Shown here in pieces: positions 41,499 through 51,156 of a DNA stretch of 64,000 nucleotides. Below the pieces are notes generated by a model. It saw only the letters and a list, made by a program, of their open reading frames with translations, did not search any database and was not told the DNA's origin. Position 1 is the stretch's first letter. Every line of letters starts with the position of its first letter. The position numbers and the translations under genes are program-made. This DNA comes from Marinobacter daepoensis DSM 16072. Its GTDB lineage: Bacteria; Pseudomonadota; Gammaproteobacteria; Pseudomonadales; Oleiphilaceae. The DNA is taken from the NCBI RefSeq assembly GCF_000421165.1, contig NZ_ATWI01000008.1:691385-755384 (forward strand). The letters are read 5' to 3'.

Positions 41499-43430
41499 CT
41501 ACTTTGCGGCCAGAGCCGGCTGGTAGCTTAGCTGTTCGAGCCGCGTGGCAATCTGGCGGCGGATGCTCTCAGCATCCAGCCCGCACTCTTCAAGCAATTC
41601 CTCATGCTTGCCGTGTTCAATGAAGGCGTCAGGCAGCCCCAGTTGCAGGACGGGCATGGAGATCTGGTTCGTGTTCAGAAGCTCAGTGACAGCGCTCCCG
41701 GCGCCACCGGCGATGGCATTCTCCTCCAGCGTAACCAGCAGCTCGTGAGCTTCAGCCAGTTCCACAATCAGAGCGTCATCCAGGGGCTTAACAAAGCGCA
41801 TATCAGCGACCGTTGCGCCCAGTGCCTCTGCAGCTTTGAGAGCGGGCGACAGCAGCGTACCAAAGTTGAGAATGGCCACTCGGCTGCCTTCACGGATCCG
41901 TCGGCCCTTGCCGATGGCAACCGGTGTCAGGGCTTGCTGAATCTCCGCGCCAGGGCCTGTTCCGCGAGGGTAGCGGACAGCCGCGGGCCCGTTGAATTCC
42001 AGCCCCGTTTGCAGAAGTTGCCGGGTTTCGTTCTCGTCCGACGGGGTCATGATGACCATGTTGGGGATACAGCGCAGGTAGCTGATATCGAAGGCGCCGG
42101 CATGAGTTGGCCCGTCTTCACCGACGAGCCCTGCCCGGTCGATGGCAAACAGGACATCCAGGTTCTGGATGGCGACATCGTGCACCAGCTGGTCATAGCC
42201 ACGCTGCAGGAAAGTGGAGTAGATGGCGACCACTGGCTTTGCGCCGTCGCAGGCCAGGCCAGCGGCCAGGGTAACGGCGTGCTGTTCTGCGATGGCAACG
42301 TCGAAGTAGCGTTCCGGAAAGCGCTCAGCGAATGCGAGCAGGTCTGAGCCTTCACACATGGCCGGGGTAATACCCACGAGCCGGTTGTCCTGCTCTGCGG
42401 CATCGCACAGCCATTGGCCAAAAACATTGGCGTATTTTGGCTTGACCGGCTTGGGAATCACCGGTTCCGGCTTGCTGGCAGGCACCGGCTCGATCTTGTT
42501 GATGGCATGGTAGCCGATCGGGTCGGCTTCGGCGGGTGCGAAGCCTTTGCCTTTGGTGGTGACCACGTGCAGGAATTGGGGGCCTTCCAGTTCCCGTATG
42601 TTCTCGAGAGTCTCGACCAGTAGTGGCAGGTCGTGACCATCAATCGGCCCGATATAGTTGAACCCCAGTTCTTCGAACAGAGTACCGGGGGCAATCATGC
42701 CTTTGAAATGTTCTTCGGTTTTCCTGGCCAGTGCCATCAGGTGCGGGGTGCCTTTGAGCACCTTTTTGCTGCTGTCCCGGACCTGATTGTAAGTGCGGCT
42801 GGAGAGCAGCTTGGCAAAATAGTTAGAGAGCCCGCCGACATTCCGGGAAATGGACATGTCGTTGTCATTCAGAACGACTAGCATGTCAGCATGCAGGTGG
42901 CCGGCATGGTTCAGGGCTTCAAAGGCCATGCCTGCGGTCATGGCGCCATCACCGATGACGGCAATGCTTTTGCGCCCGGTGTTCTGCATTCTGGCGGCAA
43001 TGGCCATTCCCAGGGCCGCACTGATGGAGGTGCTGGAATGGCCCACGCCGAAGGTGTCGTATTCACTCTCCGCTCGTTTCGGGAAACCGGCCAGACCGCC
43101 TTTTCGGCGAATGCTGCCCATTTGTTCTTTACGGCCAGTGAGGATCTTGTGGGGGTAAGCCTGATGCCCGACGTCCCAGACCAGTCTGTCTTCCGGGGTG
43201 TTAAAGACGTAGTGCAGAGCGATCGTCAGCTCAAGGACGCCAAGGCCTGCGCCAAAATGGCCACCAGTTTGTCCCACCGACCACAGCAGGAAAGCTCGTA
43301 GCTCCCGGGCCAGGTGGGGCAGATCCTCGGCTGACAGCTCACGAAGCTGCGATGGCACGTCGATCCGGTCAAGCAGCGGTGTGTTGGGGCGCTGTGACGG
43401 GATTTCCCTGAAAATGTATGTGTCCTGCAT
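41499..43430 (-). CDS. dxs: 1-deoxy-D-xylulose-5-phosphate synthase
   Basis: DXS condenses pyruvate and glyceraldehyde-3-phosphate, the first step of the MEP isoprenoid pathway, using thiamine diphosphate. The 643 residues include [36 protein letters not shown], the ThDP motif [18 protein letters not shown], and [15 protein letters not shown] in the transketolase domain. An in-frame ATG at 43472 overlaps the -10 of the promoter, so the ATG at 43430 ([15 protein letters not shown]) is the start; it also matches relatives. Confidence 0.96.
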   Translation of the reverse strand: MQDTYIFREIPSQRPNTPLLDRIDVPSQLRELSAEDLPHLARELRAFLLWSVGQTGGHFGAGLGVLELTIALHYVFNTPEDRLVWDVGHQAYPHKILTGRKEQMGSIRRKGGLAGFPKRAESEYDTFGVGHSSTSISAALGMAIAARMQNTGRKSIAVIGDGAMTAGMAFEALNHAGHLHADMLVVLNDNDMSISRNVGGLSNYFAKLLSSRTYNQVRDSSKKVLKGTPHLMALARKTEEHFKGMIAPGTLFEELGFNYIGPIDGHDLPLLVETLENIRELEGPQFLHVVTTKGKGFAPAEADPIGYHAINKIEPVPASKPEPVIPKPVKPKYANVFGQWLCDAAEQDNRLVGITPAMCEGSDLLAFAERFPERYFDVAIAEQHAVTLAAGLACDGAKPVVAIYSTFLQRGYDQLVHDVAIQNLDVLFAIDRAGLVGEDGPTHAGAFDISYLRCIPNMVIMTPSDENETRQLLQTGLEFNGPAAVRYPRGTGPGAEIQQALTPVAIGKGRRIREGSRVAILNFGTLLSPALKAAEALGATVADMRFVKPLDDALIVELAEAHELLVTLEENAIAGGAGSAVTELLNTNQISMPVLQLGLPDAFIEHGKHEELLEECGLDAESIRRQIATRLEQLSYQPALAAK

Positions 43431-43470
43431 CAGCTCGGGTCTTTCTCGGAATATGAGTTCTATGGCTGGC

Positions 43471-43500
43471 ATTATAAGGGAACAGGCGCCCCGGTTTCAT
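43471..43500 (-). promoter_or_regulatory. Sigma70 promoter of dxs
   Basis: Read on the minus strand: ATGAAA (43500-43495), 18 bases, TATAAT (43476-43471). The start would be near 43464. A GC-rich inverted repeat (AACAGG..CCCCGG / CCGGGGCCTGTT, 43481-43516) overlaps the -35 region. So dxs can be transcribed separately from xseB-ispA. Confidence 0.55.
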
Positions 43501-43547
43501 ACCTCCGGGGCCTGTTGTTACAAAATGGTGCCAGGGTCTCAAAGTGA

Positions 43548-44444
43548 TCAGTGACTGCGGGCTACCACATAGTCCGCCATGGCTCTCAGTGTGTCAGCTT
43601 CAGAGCCAAAGCCCTCTATTGCGTTGAGAGCATCATTCAGTAGCCGGGTCAGGTGCTGTCGGGCCCCATCGATCCCCAGCAACGCCGGGTACGTGGGTTT
43701 TTCTTTGGCGGCATCTGAGCCCTGGCGCTTGCCGATAGTCTGGGTGTCTCCTTCGATATCCAGGAGATCATCCTGTACCTGAAAGGCAAGCCCCAGCGCG
43801 CTGGCATAGTCGGACAGGTCGGACAACTGGCGTTCGGTGACGTTTTCTGCTGTCAGGGCGCCGAGTCGGACGCTGGCTTCGATCAATGCGCCGGTTTTGT
43901 GCCGGTGCATGGTTTCCAGTTGTTCCACATTCAGCTGCTGGCCCACCGACTCGAGATCGATTGCCTGTCCTCCGACCATGCCCTCGTGGCCGCTTGCCCG
44001 GGCCAGCTCCGAGACCATTACCACGCGCTGGCGGTCGGTCAGATCGGGAGCTTCGGAAAGCAGACTGAACGCAAGCGACTGAAGCGCATCCCCCGCGAGG
44101 ATTGCCGAAGCCTCATCAAAGGCGATGTGTGCCGTCGGGCGGCCGCGGCGAAGATCGTCATCATCCATGGCCGGCAGGTCATCATGAACGAGCGAGTAAG
44201 CGTGGATCAGCTCCAGGGCACAGGCCGGGGCCAGGGCGGTCTTTTCATTGACCCCCATCGCTTTTGCTGCAGCCAGGCAAAGCGCCGGTCGCACACGCTT
44301 GCCACCGCCAAGAACGCTGTATCTCATGGTGTCCCGCAACCGCTCGGAGGTGGTGCTGTGGCTCATAAAATGGTCTAGTGCCTGATCAATTTCCTTGTGG
44401 CACCGCTCAAGATAGGCCTCGGCCTGGGTCATCCGTTCGTTCAT
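43548..44444 (-). CDS. ispA: Farnesyl-diphosphate (polyprenyl) synthase
   Basis: IspA makes farnesyl diphosphate from IPP and DMAPP, the primer for undecaprenyl and quinone side chains. The 298 residues have both aspartate-rich motifs: DDLPAMDDDDLRRGRPT (first) and FQVQDDLLD (second), plus GGGKRVRPALCLAAA near the N-terminus. The ATG at 44444 overlaps the xseB stop by four bases. Longer starts would run into xseB. Confidence 0.95.
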   Translation of the reverse strand: MNERMTQAEAYLERCHKEIDQALDHFMSHSTTSERLRDTMRYSVLGGGKRVRPALCLAAAKAMGVNEKTALAPACALELIHAYSLVHDDLPAMDDDDLRRGRPTAHIAFDEASAILAGDALQSLAFSLLSEAPDLTDRQRVVMVSELARASGHEGMVGGQAIDLESVGQQLNVEQLETMHRHKTGALIEASVRLGALTAENVTERQLSDLSDYASALGLAFQVQDDLLDIEGDTQTIGKRQGSDAAKEKPTYPALLGIDGARQHLTRLLNDALNAIEGFGSEADTLRAMADYVVARSH

Positions 44445-44701
44445 TGCTGGTCGTCGTCTGTTGAGAAAGGCCGGGATTCCAGCGAACCGTCGCTGTTCTG
44501 CACGAGTTGTTCCACCCGTTGTTCTGCGGATTTGAGCGCGCTCTGGCAATCGCGGGTTAGTTTGACGCCTCGTTCAAAGGCAGCCAGGGACTGCTCGAGA
44601 GACAGTTCACCCTGCTCCAGGTCACGAACCAGATTTTCCAGCTCGTTGAGGGACGATTCAAAGTCGGCGATCGATGCGCTGCGGGTATTCTCACCGGCCA
44701 T
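44441..44701 (-). CDS. xseB: Exodeoxyribonuclease VII small subunit
   Basis: An 86-residue helical protein with the family signature FESSLNELENLVRDLEQGELSLEQSL (shown in part: LNELENLVRDLEQGELS) and FERGVKLTRDCQSAL. It partners XseA, which is not in this window. The order xseB-ispA-dxs is widely conserved. It overlaps the preceding NRDE gene by 11 bases. Confidence 0.96.
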   Translation of the reverse strand: MAGENTRSASIADFESSLNELENLVRDLEQGELSLEQSLAAFERGVKLTRDCQSALKSAEQRVEQLVQNSDGSLESRPFSTDDDQQ

Positions 44702-45533
44702 GGGGAGACCTCCGGTCGGGGGTTTCGGAAATTGTGCGGATTATACCAGAGTCCGTTTGCTCTCGCTGCCAGCGGAACTGGCGTTTTCCCAGAGCCTGAC
44801 CCTGTGTCCCCCAGGATTGTTCGGTAACGGTAATAATCCCGCCGTCGTCCAGCGTGACAATCGTCGTTGCCCGAGTGCCGTACTGGTCACCAATGATGAA
44901 GGGCGACGACAGGAATCGCTCGGTTTCCAGGCCGACACCGGTTCGAGGGAGTTGGTGATCCGGAGCGGTGCTGGTGTCCTGAAGCAGTGGCAGGAGTTGG
45001 TTGTGCAGATCGTCGGCATAAGCGTTCGCCTGCTCTATCGTTCTGGCGAAGGCGGTTCTCAATCGGAGCAGTTTTGGCCAGGGCGTTTGCAGAAGGTGGT
45101 TGCTCAGGCCGTAGGTGCCACGGAACAGAGTGCGCCCCGGGTGGGCGTCCCGATTGCTGTAGTACCAGCCACCGGATTCTGACAAGGTGACCAGATTAAA
45201 GCCAGCGTAGTGGCTGGCGGTTGCGTTAAGGGATGGCAGGAGTGTGCTGGTGGGCTCTGCTAATGCCTTTATAGGCAGCTCGCCCCGGCTGCTCGCCCCG
45301 GGGTCGGGGTTGCCCTCTCGGACATTGGTTACGGCAGCCACTTGCCCCTCCGGGCTGATTGCCAGCCAGGTGCCCCCTGAGGCCAGATCCCTCCCGGCCA
45401 GAATGTCTGTGCCTTCGGCTGGGGTCCACCATGCCATGTCTGCCGTCGGGCGGCGGAAAAATTCATCCCGGTTGGCGGCAACAACCAGGGGAAAACGGCG
45501 ATTCTGACCTATGGCAAACGCGATGAGACACAT
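44691..45533 (-). CDS. NRDE (TANGO2-like) family protein
   Basis: The 280-residue protein begins MCLIAFA and has the NRDE motif (ANRDEFFRRPT), then LAGRDLASGGTWL, the standard N-terminal features of the NRDE/TANGO2 family. Biochemical function is not settled; a role in heme or lipid handling has been proposed for animal members. Cys2 after the initiator Met suggests an Ntn-hydrolase-like N-terminus, which is inference. The ATG at 45533 fits relatives better than one 15 codons upstream. It overlaps xseB and may be co-transcribed with it. Confidence 0.85.
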   Translation of the reverse strand: MCLIAFAIGQNRRFPLVVAANRDEFFRRPTADMAWWTPAEGTDILAGRDLASGGTWLAISPEGQVAAVTNVREGNPDPGASSRGELPIKALAEPTSTLLPSLNATASHYAGFNLVTLSESGGWYYSNRDAHPGRTLFRGTYGLSNHLLQTPWPKLLRLRTAFARTIEQANAYADDLHNQLLPLLQDTSTAPDHQLPRTGVGLETERFLSSPFIIGDQYGTRATTIVTLDDGGIITVTEQSWGTQGQALGKRQFRWQREQTDSGIIRTISETPDRRSPHGR

Positions 45534-45625
45534 GGTTGAGATGAATTCCTTCCGTGCGTGGGCTGCAGTCGCTGGCATTCCTGCGTATCATACCAGCCTG
45601 ATCTGAGCCGGGGTGGTCTGGAGCC

Positions 45626-46423
45626 ATGAGCATGATAGGCATCATCATACTGTATCTTTTATTGGGCGCGCTGGCTGGGACCATGGCCGGCCTCTTTGGC
45701 ATTGGTGGCGGGCTGGTGATCGTGCCTGTGCTGATCTTCAGTTTTGGCCTGCAAGGCATCAGCCCGGAGATTGCTGCCCATCTTGCGGTGGGAACGTCAC
45801 TGGCAACGATTGTCTTTACATCGATCAGTTCCATTCGGACGCATCATCAGCATGGGGCTGTTCGTTGGGATCTTTTCCGGCCGATGACGGTCGGAATAGT
45901 GGTTGGCGCTGTGCTTGGAGCCTGGACGGCGGCTCTGCTCAGCGGTCCGGTACTGGAGACCATTATCGGAGTGTTTGTCATTCTGGTGGCGCTCAAGATG
46001 ATTCTTGAGGTTAACCCCAAGGCGGGACGCAGTGTTCCGGGTAAGACCGGGCTGGGAGCGGCTGGTGGTGTGATTGGCTGGGCCTCGGCCATATTCGGAA
46101 TTGGTGGTGGTACTCTGACAGTGCCCTATCTGAGCTGGTGTAATGTCAGGATGCAGCAGGCGGTGGCAACGTCTGCGGCGTGTGGCTTTCCAATTGCGAT
46201 TGCCGGGGCGCTGGCCAATATCTGGACCGGGTGGCAGAACCCGGACCTGCCGGAGCTCAGTCTTGGCTTTATCTATCTGCCCGCCTTGATTGGTGTTGTC
46301 GCTACCAGTGTGTTTTTTGCCAGGATTGGCGCGAGGCTGGCTCATCGTCTGGATGGTCGCTTGCTCAAGCGTATCTTTGCCATTGTGCTGGTTCTGGTTG
46401 GTTTACGTTTTCTTCTGAGCTGA
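45626..46423 (+). CDS. TauE/SafE family sulfite or organic-anion exporter
   Basis: A 265-residue polytopic inner-membrane protein with two related halves, each marked by a glycine-rich FGIGGG loop ([15 protein letters not shown] near residue 22; [16 protein letters not shown] near residue 155). This duplicated pattern is diagnostic of the TauE/SafE family. Substrate cannot be told from sequence; sulfite, sulfoacetate and related anions are known for some members. It lies divergent from the NRDE gene and 10 bases before lgt. Confidence 0.9.
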   Translation: MSMIGIIILYLLLGALAGTMAGLFGIGGGLVIVPVLIFSFGLQGISPEIAAHLAVGTSLATIVFTSISSIRTHHQHGAVRWDLFRPMTVGIVVGAVLGAWTAALLSGPVLETIIGVFVILVALKMILEVNPKAGRSVPGKTGLGAAGGVIGWASAIFGIGGGTLTVPYLSWCNVRMQQAVATSAACGFPIAIAGALANIWTGWQNPDLPELSLGFIYLPALIGVVATSVFFARIGARLAHRLDGRLLKRIFAIVLVLVGLRFLLS

Positions 46424-46433
46424 GAGAGCCTTC

Positions 46434-47219
46434 ATGCTGCAACATCCACAGTTTGACCCGGTGGCGATTGCCCTCGGGCCGTTGAAAATTCATTGGTACG
46501 GTCTGACGTATCTCGTCGGTTTCGCAGCGGGCTGGTGGCTCGGGCGCCTTCGCTCCCGCAAGCCCTGGTCGCCGCTGCAGGAAGAGCAGGTGGGTGACCT
46601 GCTCTTCTATCTGGCGTTGGGGGTTATCTTTGGTGGCCGTTTCGGCTACGTCGTGTTTTATAACTTTGATGCGTTTGTCGCGGACCCGCTCTGGTTGTTG
46701 CGGATCTGGGAAGGTGGAATGTCATTCCACGGTGGCTTGCTGGGAGTGATGCTGGCCATGGCCTGGTTCGGACGGAAAACCGGCGCAGGCTTCTGGAAAA
46801 TTGCTGATTTCGTTGCGCCGCTGGTGCCGGTGGGCCTTGGGGCGGGGCGCATTGGTAACTTTATCAATGGTGAACTCTGGGGCAAGCCTACCGATGTTGC
46901 CTGGGGTATGGTTTTTCCCCAGGCTCCCGATGCCCTGGCCAGACACCCGTCTCAGCTTTATCAGTTTGCGTTGGAAGGTGTCGCTCTGTTTGTGATTCTC
47001 TGGTGGTTCTCGTCCAGACCCCGGCCCAAAATGGCGGTTTCCGGTTTGTTCCTCGTTTGTTACGGGATGTTTCGTTTTCTCGTTGAATTTGTGCGCCAGC
47101 CGGACCCTCAGTTGGGGTACCTGGCTTTTGATTGGCTGACGATGGGGCAGGTGCTGTCCACACCAATGATTGCCGCGGGCGCTGCCCTGATGTTCTTTGC
47201 TTATCGGAGAAACGCCTGA
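46434..47219 (+). CDS. lgt: Phosphatidylglycerol:prolipoprotein diacylglyceryl transferase
   Basis: Lgt attaches diacylglycerol to the lipobox cysteine of prolipoproteins in the inner membrane. The 261 residues contain [22 protein letters not shown], the Lgt signature [15 protein letters not shown], and [13 protein letters not shown]. The 3' end overlaps thyA (TGATG); lgt-thyA is a common pairing. Confidence 0.96.
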   Translation: MLQHPQFDPVAIALGPLKIHWYGLTYLVGFAAGWWLGRLRSRKPWSPLQEEQVGDLLFYLALGVIFGGRFGYVVFYNFDAFVADPLWLLRIWEGGMSFHGGLLGVMLAMAWFGRKTGAGFWKIADFVAPLVPVGLGAGRIGNFINGELWGKPTDVAWGMVFPQAPDALARHPSQLYQFALEGVALFVILWWFSSRPRPKMAVSGLFLVCYGMFRFLVEFVRQPDPQLGYLAFDWLTMGQVLSTPMIAAGAALMFFAYRRNA

Positions 47220-48058
47220 TGAAAGCCTACCTGGACCTGATGCAGGATGTTGTGGATAACGGATTCGACAAGGGTGACCGTACTGGTGTGGGCACCCGTT
47301 CCGTTTTTGGTCGTCAGATGCGGTTCGACCTGCAGCAGGGGTTTCCGTTGGTAACCACCAAGAAAGTTCACCTGCGCAGCATTATCTACGAGCTGCTGTG
47401 GTTCCTTAACGGCTCCACAGACAACACCTGGTTGTCGGAGCGTAAGGTCAGCATCTGGAATGAGTGGGCTTTGGAGAACGGGGATCTGGGGCCGATCTAT
47501 GGCAAGCAGTGGCGCAGCTGGCAATGCCATGATGGCCGTGTGATTGATCAGATCAGTGATGTCATTGGCCAGATTTGCACCAAGCCCAACTCCCGGCGCC
47601 TGATTGTTTCGGCCTGGAACCCGGCCGAGCTGCCGGATGAGTCGGTTGGCCCTCAAGACAATGTACGAGCGGGGCGTATGGCCCTGGCGCCGTGCCACTG
47701 CCTGTTCCAGTTTTATGTTGCAGACGGCAGGCTTTCTTGCCAGCTCTACCAGCGAAGTGCCGACCTGTTTCTTGGGGTGCCCTTTAATATTGCTTCCTAT
47801 GCGTTGCTGACCCACATGATTGCCCAGCAGTGTGATCTCGACGTGGGAGAGTTTGTCCACACGTTTGGTGATTGTCATCTTTATCGGAATCACCTGACCG
47901 AGGACATCGTCTTCGAGCAGCTTAAGCGTGAGCCCCGCGATTTGCCAAAGTTGGTCATCAAGCGCAAGCCAGACTCCATCTTCGATTACGAACTGGAGGA
48001 TTTCGAGTTTGAAGGGTATGACCCATACCCGGTCATTAAAGCCCCGATCGCCATCTAG
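47219..48058 (+). CDS. thyA: Thymidylate synthase
   Basis: ThyA makes dTMP from dUMP with methylene-tetrahydrofolate. The 279 residues include [30 protein letters not shown], the catalytic Cys in [12 protein letters not shown], and [17 protein letters not shown]. It is ~15 residues longer than E. coli ThyA because of a segment before the catalytic Cys ([14 protein letters not shown]), found in a subset of ThyA proteins. It pairs functionally with folA 42 bases downstream, which regenerates tetrahydrofolate. Confidence 0.97.
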   Translation: MKAYLDLMQDVVDNGFDKGDRTGVGTRSVFGRQMRFDLQQGFPLVTTKKVHLRSIIYELLWFLNGSTDNTWLSERKVSIWNEWALENGDLGPIYGKQWRSWQCHDGRVIDQISDVIGQICTKPNSRRLIVSAWNPAELPDESVGPQDNVRAGRMALAPCHCLFQFYVADGRLSCQLYQRSADLFLGVPFNIASYALLTHMIAQQCDLDVGEFVHTFGDCHLYRNHLTEDIVFEQLKREPRDLPKLVIKRKPDSIFDYELEDFEFEGYDPYPVIKAPIAI

Positions 48059-48100
48059 GTCTGAGACGTTGCAAGGTTCCACATTCGAGGAAAGACGAGC

Positions 48101-48616
48101 ATGAGAAAGGCACTGATCGTTGCAATGGCCCGAAACCGGGTCATTGGCCGCAACAACAAGCTGCCCTGGTACCTTCCGGGAGACCTGCGTTACTTCAAGC
48201 AGGCGACCATGGGTAAGCCCATCATCATGGGGCGGAAAACCTGGGATTCGATTGGTCGCCCATTGCCGGGGCGAATGAATGTGGTGGTGTCGCGCAATGT
48301 CAACTGGCAGGCACCGGCTGGCACGGTGGCCGCGCCCTCATTGGATGCGGCTTTGGTAAAAGCCGAAGCGCAGGCAGAGCTGGAAGGTGGCGATGAGGTC
48401 ATGATCATTGGGGGCGGCCAGATTTACGCTGAGGCACTGCCAATGGTTGACCGGATGTACATCACTCAGGTGCATGCTGAGGTAGACGGTGATGCCTTTT
48501 TCCCTCAGGTGAACTGGGACGAGTGGGAGGAAGTCGGGCGTGAAGATTTCTCCGCGTCCGACAACAATCCTTACGACTACAGTTTCGTTGTCTATCAGCG
48601 CAGCCGGTCTGACTGA
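48101..48616 (+). CDS. folA: Dihydrofolate reductase
   Basis: FolA reduces dihydrofolate to tetrahydrofolate with NADPH. The 171 residues contain VIGRNNKLPWYLPGDLRYFK (Trp/Asp of the substrate site), GKPIIMGRKTWDSIGRPLPGR and VMIIGGGQIYAEAL. It is encoded right behind thyA and is convergent with the helicase gene (18 bases apart). GAGG precedes the ATG. Confidence 0.97.
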   Translation: MRKALIVAMARNRVIGRNNKLPWYLPGDLRYFKQATMGKPIIMGRKTWDSIGRPLPGRMNVVVSRNVNWQAPAGTVAAPSLDAALVKAEAQAELEGGDEVMIIGGGQIYAEALPMVDRMYITQVHAEVDGDAFFPQVNWDEWEEVGREDFSASDNNPYDYSFVVYQRSRSD

Positions 48617-48634
48617 CCGGCTGCCTGGCAGGCC

Positions 48635-50161
48635 TCAGCGCGGTGCGCGCTTGGGGCCTTTGCTGGCAGGTTTTCCACCTTTCCCTACAGGTTTTCCACC
48701 TTTCGGGCCGCTTTTTCGGAAACCGGGCTTCCCATCTTTGCTGAACTTTTTGCCAGGGCCGCCTTTACGGTAACCCCCTTTGCCGTGGGGTGGGCCTTTG
48801 CGGTCGCGACGAGGTGCTGTTGAAACTTCCGGCAAGGCCTCGGGTTGCTCCAGCGGCAGAGAATCTGGCTGTGAGGCCTCCATCCAGCACGCGAGGGCTC
48901 CGGCAACGGCGGCCATGTCCATGTCGTTGCGTTCGGCGATCTCATCCAGCAGGGCGATAGCCTTGGCGGCACGAGGATCGTCGGTGAAGCCCATCAGCTG
49001 TGATTCAAACTGCTCGACACGCATCTTCTGAAGTGCCGCCGGTGAGGGAAGCTGGTACGGTTCCATCGGTGAGTTGGTGGCACGTTCAAGAGTGCGCAGC
49101 CAGCTGCGTTCACGGGGGGTGACCAGCAGGATAGCTTTACCGGTGCGTCCGGCACGACCGGTACGGCCGACACGGTGAATATAGGCCTCGGTATCGTAGG
49201 GCACATCGTAGTTAATGACGTGTGTGATCCGGGGAACGTCCAGGCCGCGTGCAGCAACGTCGGTCGCAATCACGATATCTTTCTTGCCACGTTTCAGATC
49301 TTCGACGGTCTGTTCTCGCTGGCGCTGGTTCAGGTCGCCATTCAGAGGAGCAACTGCATGACCTCGGGCAGACAGCTTTTCTGCCAGCAGGGTCGTTTCT
49401 GCCTTGGTGCGCACGAAAATGATGGAAGCGTCGAACGGTTCGACTTCCAGAATGCGGGTCAGGGCGTCAAGCTTGCGCTCGGCATAGACCGGAAGTACGA
49501 ACTGGGCGATACGTTCAACCGTGCGGGTCTCGCTCTCAATTTTAACTTCCGTTGCGTTTTTCAGGTACGTTTGCGCCACTTTTTTGATCTGTGGCGGCAT
49601 GGTGGCAGAAAACAGCGCGCGCTGGCAGGTGTCCGGTGTTTTCGCCAGGATGGCTTCCACGTCGTCAATAAAGCCCATGCGCAGCATCTCATCGGCTTCG
49701 TCCAGCACCAGTGCTTTCAGGCTGTTAAGTTTGAGCGTGCCTTTACGCAGGTGGTCAAGCATACGGCCCGGGGTGCCAACGATCACCTGGGCGCCGCGCT
49801 TGAGGCCCCGGATCTGTGGCGAGAAGTCCTGACCTCCGTAAATCGGCAGAACGTGAAAATTGCGGAACTTGCTGGCATAGGTGGTGAATGCCTCGGCCAC
49901 CTGAATGGCCAGTTCTCGCGTAGGGGCCAATACCAGGATCTGAGGCTCGGCCACATTGGCGTCAATCCGGCTCAGCAGTGGCAAGGCAAACGCTGCGGTT
50001 TTTCCTGTGCCGGTCTGGGCTACGCCCAGAAGATGATTGCCAGCCAGCAGGGCAGGGATGGATTGCGCCTGAATGGGCGACGGGGTTTCATAGCCAACGG
50101 CGGAGACAGCTTCCAGTACTGATGGATCCAGCCCCAGTTCAGCAAAAGACAATTCTGACAT
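48635..50161 (-). CDS. DEAD-box ATP-dependent RNA helicase (DeaD/CsdA-like, without RRM)
   Basis: All helicase motifs are present: AQTGTGKT (motif I), PTRELA, GTPGR, DEAD (motif II), SAT, and HRVGRTGR (motif VI). The segment after the helicase core (about 365-440) resembles the dimerisation part of CsdA. The DbpA-type RNA-binding domain of E. coli DeaD is missing; instead the last ~50 residues are a Gly/Lys/Pro-rich basic tail with near-repeats (GGKPVGKGGKPASKGPK). 508 residues from the ATG at 50161; a start 20 codons upstream is less likely. Confidence 0.9.
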   Translation of the reverse strand: MSELSFAELGLDPSVLEAVSAVGYETPSPIQAQSIPALLAGNHLLGVAQTGTGKTAAFALPLLSRIDANVAEPQILVLAPTRELAIQVAEAFTTYASKFRNFHVLPIYGGQDFSPQIRGLKRGAQVIVGTPGRMLDHLRKGTLKLNSLKALVLDEADEMLRMGFIDDVEAILAKTPDTCQRALFSATMPPQIKKVAQTYLKNATEVKIESETRTVERIAQFVLPVYAERKLDALTRILEVEPFDASIIFVRTKAETTLLAEKLSARGHAVAPLNGDLNQRQREQTVEDLKRGKKDIVIATDVAARGLDVPRITHVINYDVPYDTEAYIHRVGRTGRAGRTGKAILLVTPRERSWLRTLERATNSPMEPYQLPSPAALQKMRVEQFESQLMGFTDDPRAAKAIALLDEIAERNDMDMAAVAGALACWMEASQPDSLPLEQPEALPEVSTAPRRDRKGPPHGKGGYRKGGPGKKFSKDGKPGFRKSGPKGGKPVGKGGKPASKGPKRAPR

Positions 50162-50359
50162 GAATGTACTCGGTATTCGGAGGGTATCGCACTGCAGAGA
50201 CAGTGCATGATTTTGAAACATTATAGTCGCTTTTGGGCAGCTTTTATACGGCTATTGACCGGTAATCGGTAGGTAGTTGCCGGGGCGGGTGTGTTGTCAG
50301 GCTCCGGGAAGTAGGGCACGCTTGATGCTTTGTTGGCGGATGAATAGGAATCAAGGCGA

Positions 50360-51148
50360 ATGACGTTCGACGAACTACTGGGCAATGTCCGACAGAATGA
50401 TGAGCTGCAGGTCTCGCCGGACTGGCGGCAGGGCAGAGCCTCGTTTGGTGGTCTGGTGACTGCCCTGGTCTTTGAAGCCATGGTTGCTAAAGTGACGGAT
50501 GGCCGGGCGATGCGGGCGCTTCAGGTATCGTTTGTCGGGCCGGTGGAGGCCGGTGTGCCGTTTCGTGTCAGTGCTGAGTTGCTGCGAGAGGGTAAGGCGG
50601 TCTCCCAGGTGCAGGGGCGCATTACCCAGGGCGGAGAGCCTCGGCTGGTGTGTCTGGCTAGCTTTGGTGGGGGAAGGGAGTCGGCCGTGCGGGTCGAGCC
50701 CGCGGCAGCCCCGCAGGCGAAGCCAGTGGATCTTTGTGGGTCATTGCCCCACATCCCCGGCGTGACGCCTGAGTTTACGCGGCATATAGAAATGCGCTGG
50801 GCATTTGGCCATCTGCCTTTTTCGGGCAAAGGCGGGCGCGAGATGGGCGGGTGGATGAAGTTCCGGGAAACGCCGGAACGGATGACCGATGCGCATATTA
50901 TTGCCCTGGTGGATGCCTGGCCTCCCGCTTTGTTGCCGCATCTGAAGGTGCCGGCTCCTGCAAGTTCCCTGAGCTGGGCGCTGGAGGTTGTTCATCCCCG
51001 CCCGCAGATGAAGCCCGACGACTGGTTGCTGTACCGGGCAACGATTGATCAGGCCGGTGCCGGGTATGGCCACATTCACGCGGGCATCTGGACACCGGAT
51101 GGGGATCTCGTGGCCCTGAGTCGGCAGACTGTGACGGTATTTGGCTGA
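50360..51148 (+). CDS. Acyl-CoA thioesterase-like protein (double hotdog)
   Basis: The 262-residue protein resembles the TesB-like thioesterase family: a first hotdog with WRQGRASFGGLVTALVFEAM, then RALQVSFVGPVEAG, and a second hotdog with MGGWMKFRE, DAHIIALVDAWPPALLP and SSLSWALEVVHPRP. Substrate is unknown; acyl-CoA is inferred from the family. AAGGCGA lies just before the ATG. It is convergent with the dehalogenase-like gene, only eight bases apart. Confidence 0.8.
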   Translation: MTFDELLGNVRQNDELQVSPDWRQGRASFGGLVTALVFEAMVAKVTDGRAMRALQVSFVGPVEAGVPFRVSAELLREGKAVSQVQGRITQGGEPRLVCLASFGGGRESAVRVEPAAAPQAKPVDLCGSLPHIPGVTPEFTRHIEMRWAFGHLPFSGKGGREMGGWMKFRETPERMTDAHIIALVDAWPPALLPHLKVPAPASSLSWALEVVHPRPQMKPDDWLLYRATIDQAGAGYGHIHAGIWTPDGDLVALSRQTVTVFG

Positions 51149-51156
51149 CCCTGTGG

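Noticed and set aside
43431-43472. Upstream ATG of dxs at 43472
   Set aside because: It coincides with the -10 element (43471-43476), so it would not be on the transcript from that promoter; homologues begin near 43430.
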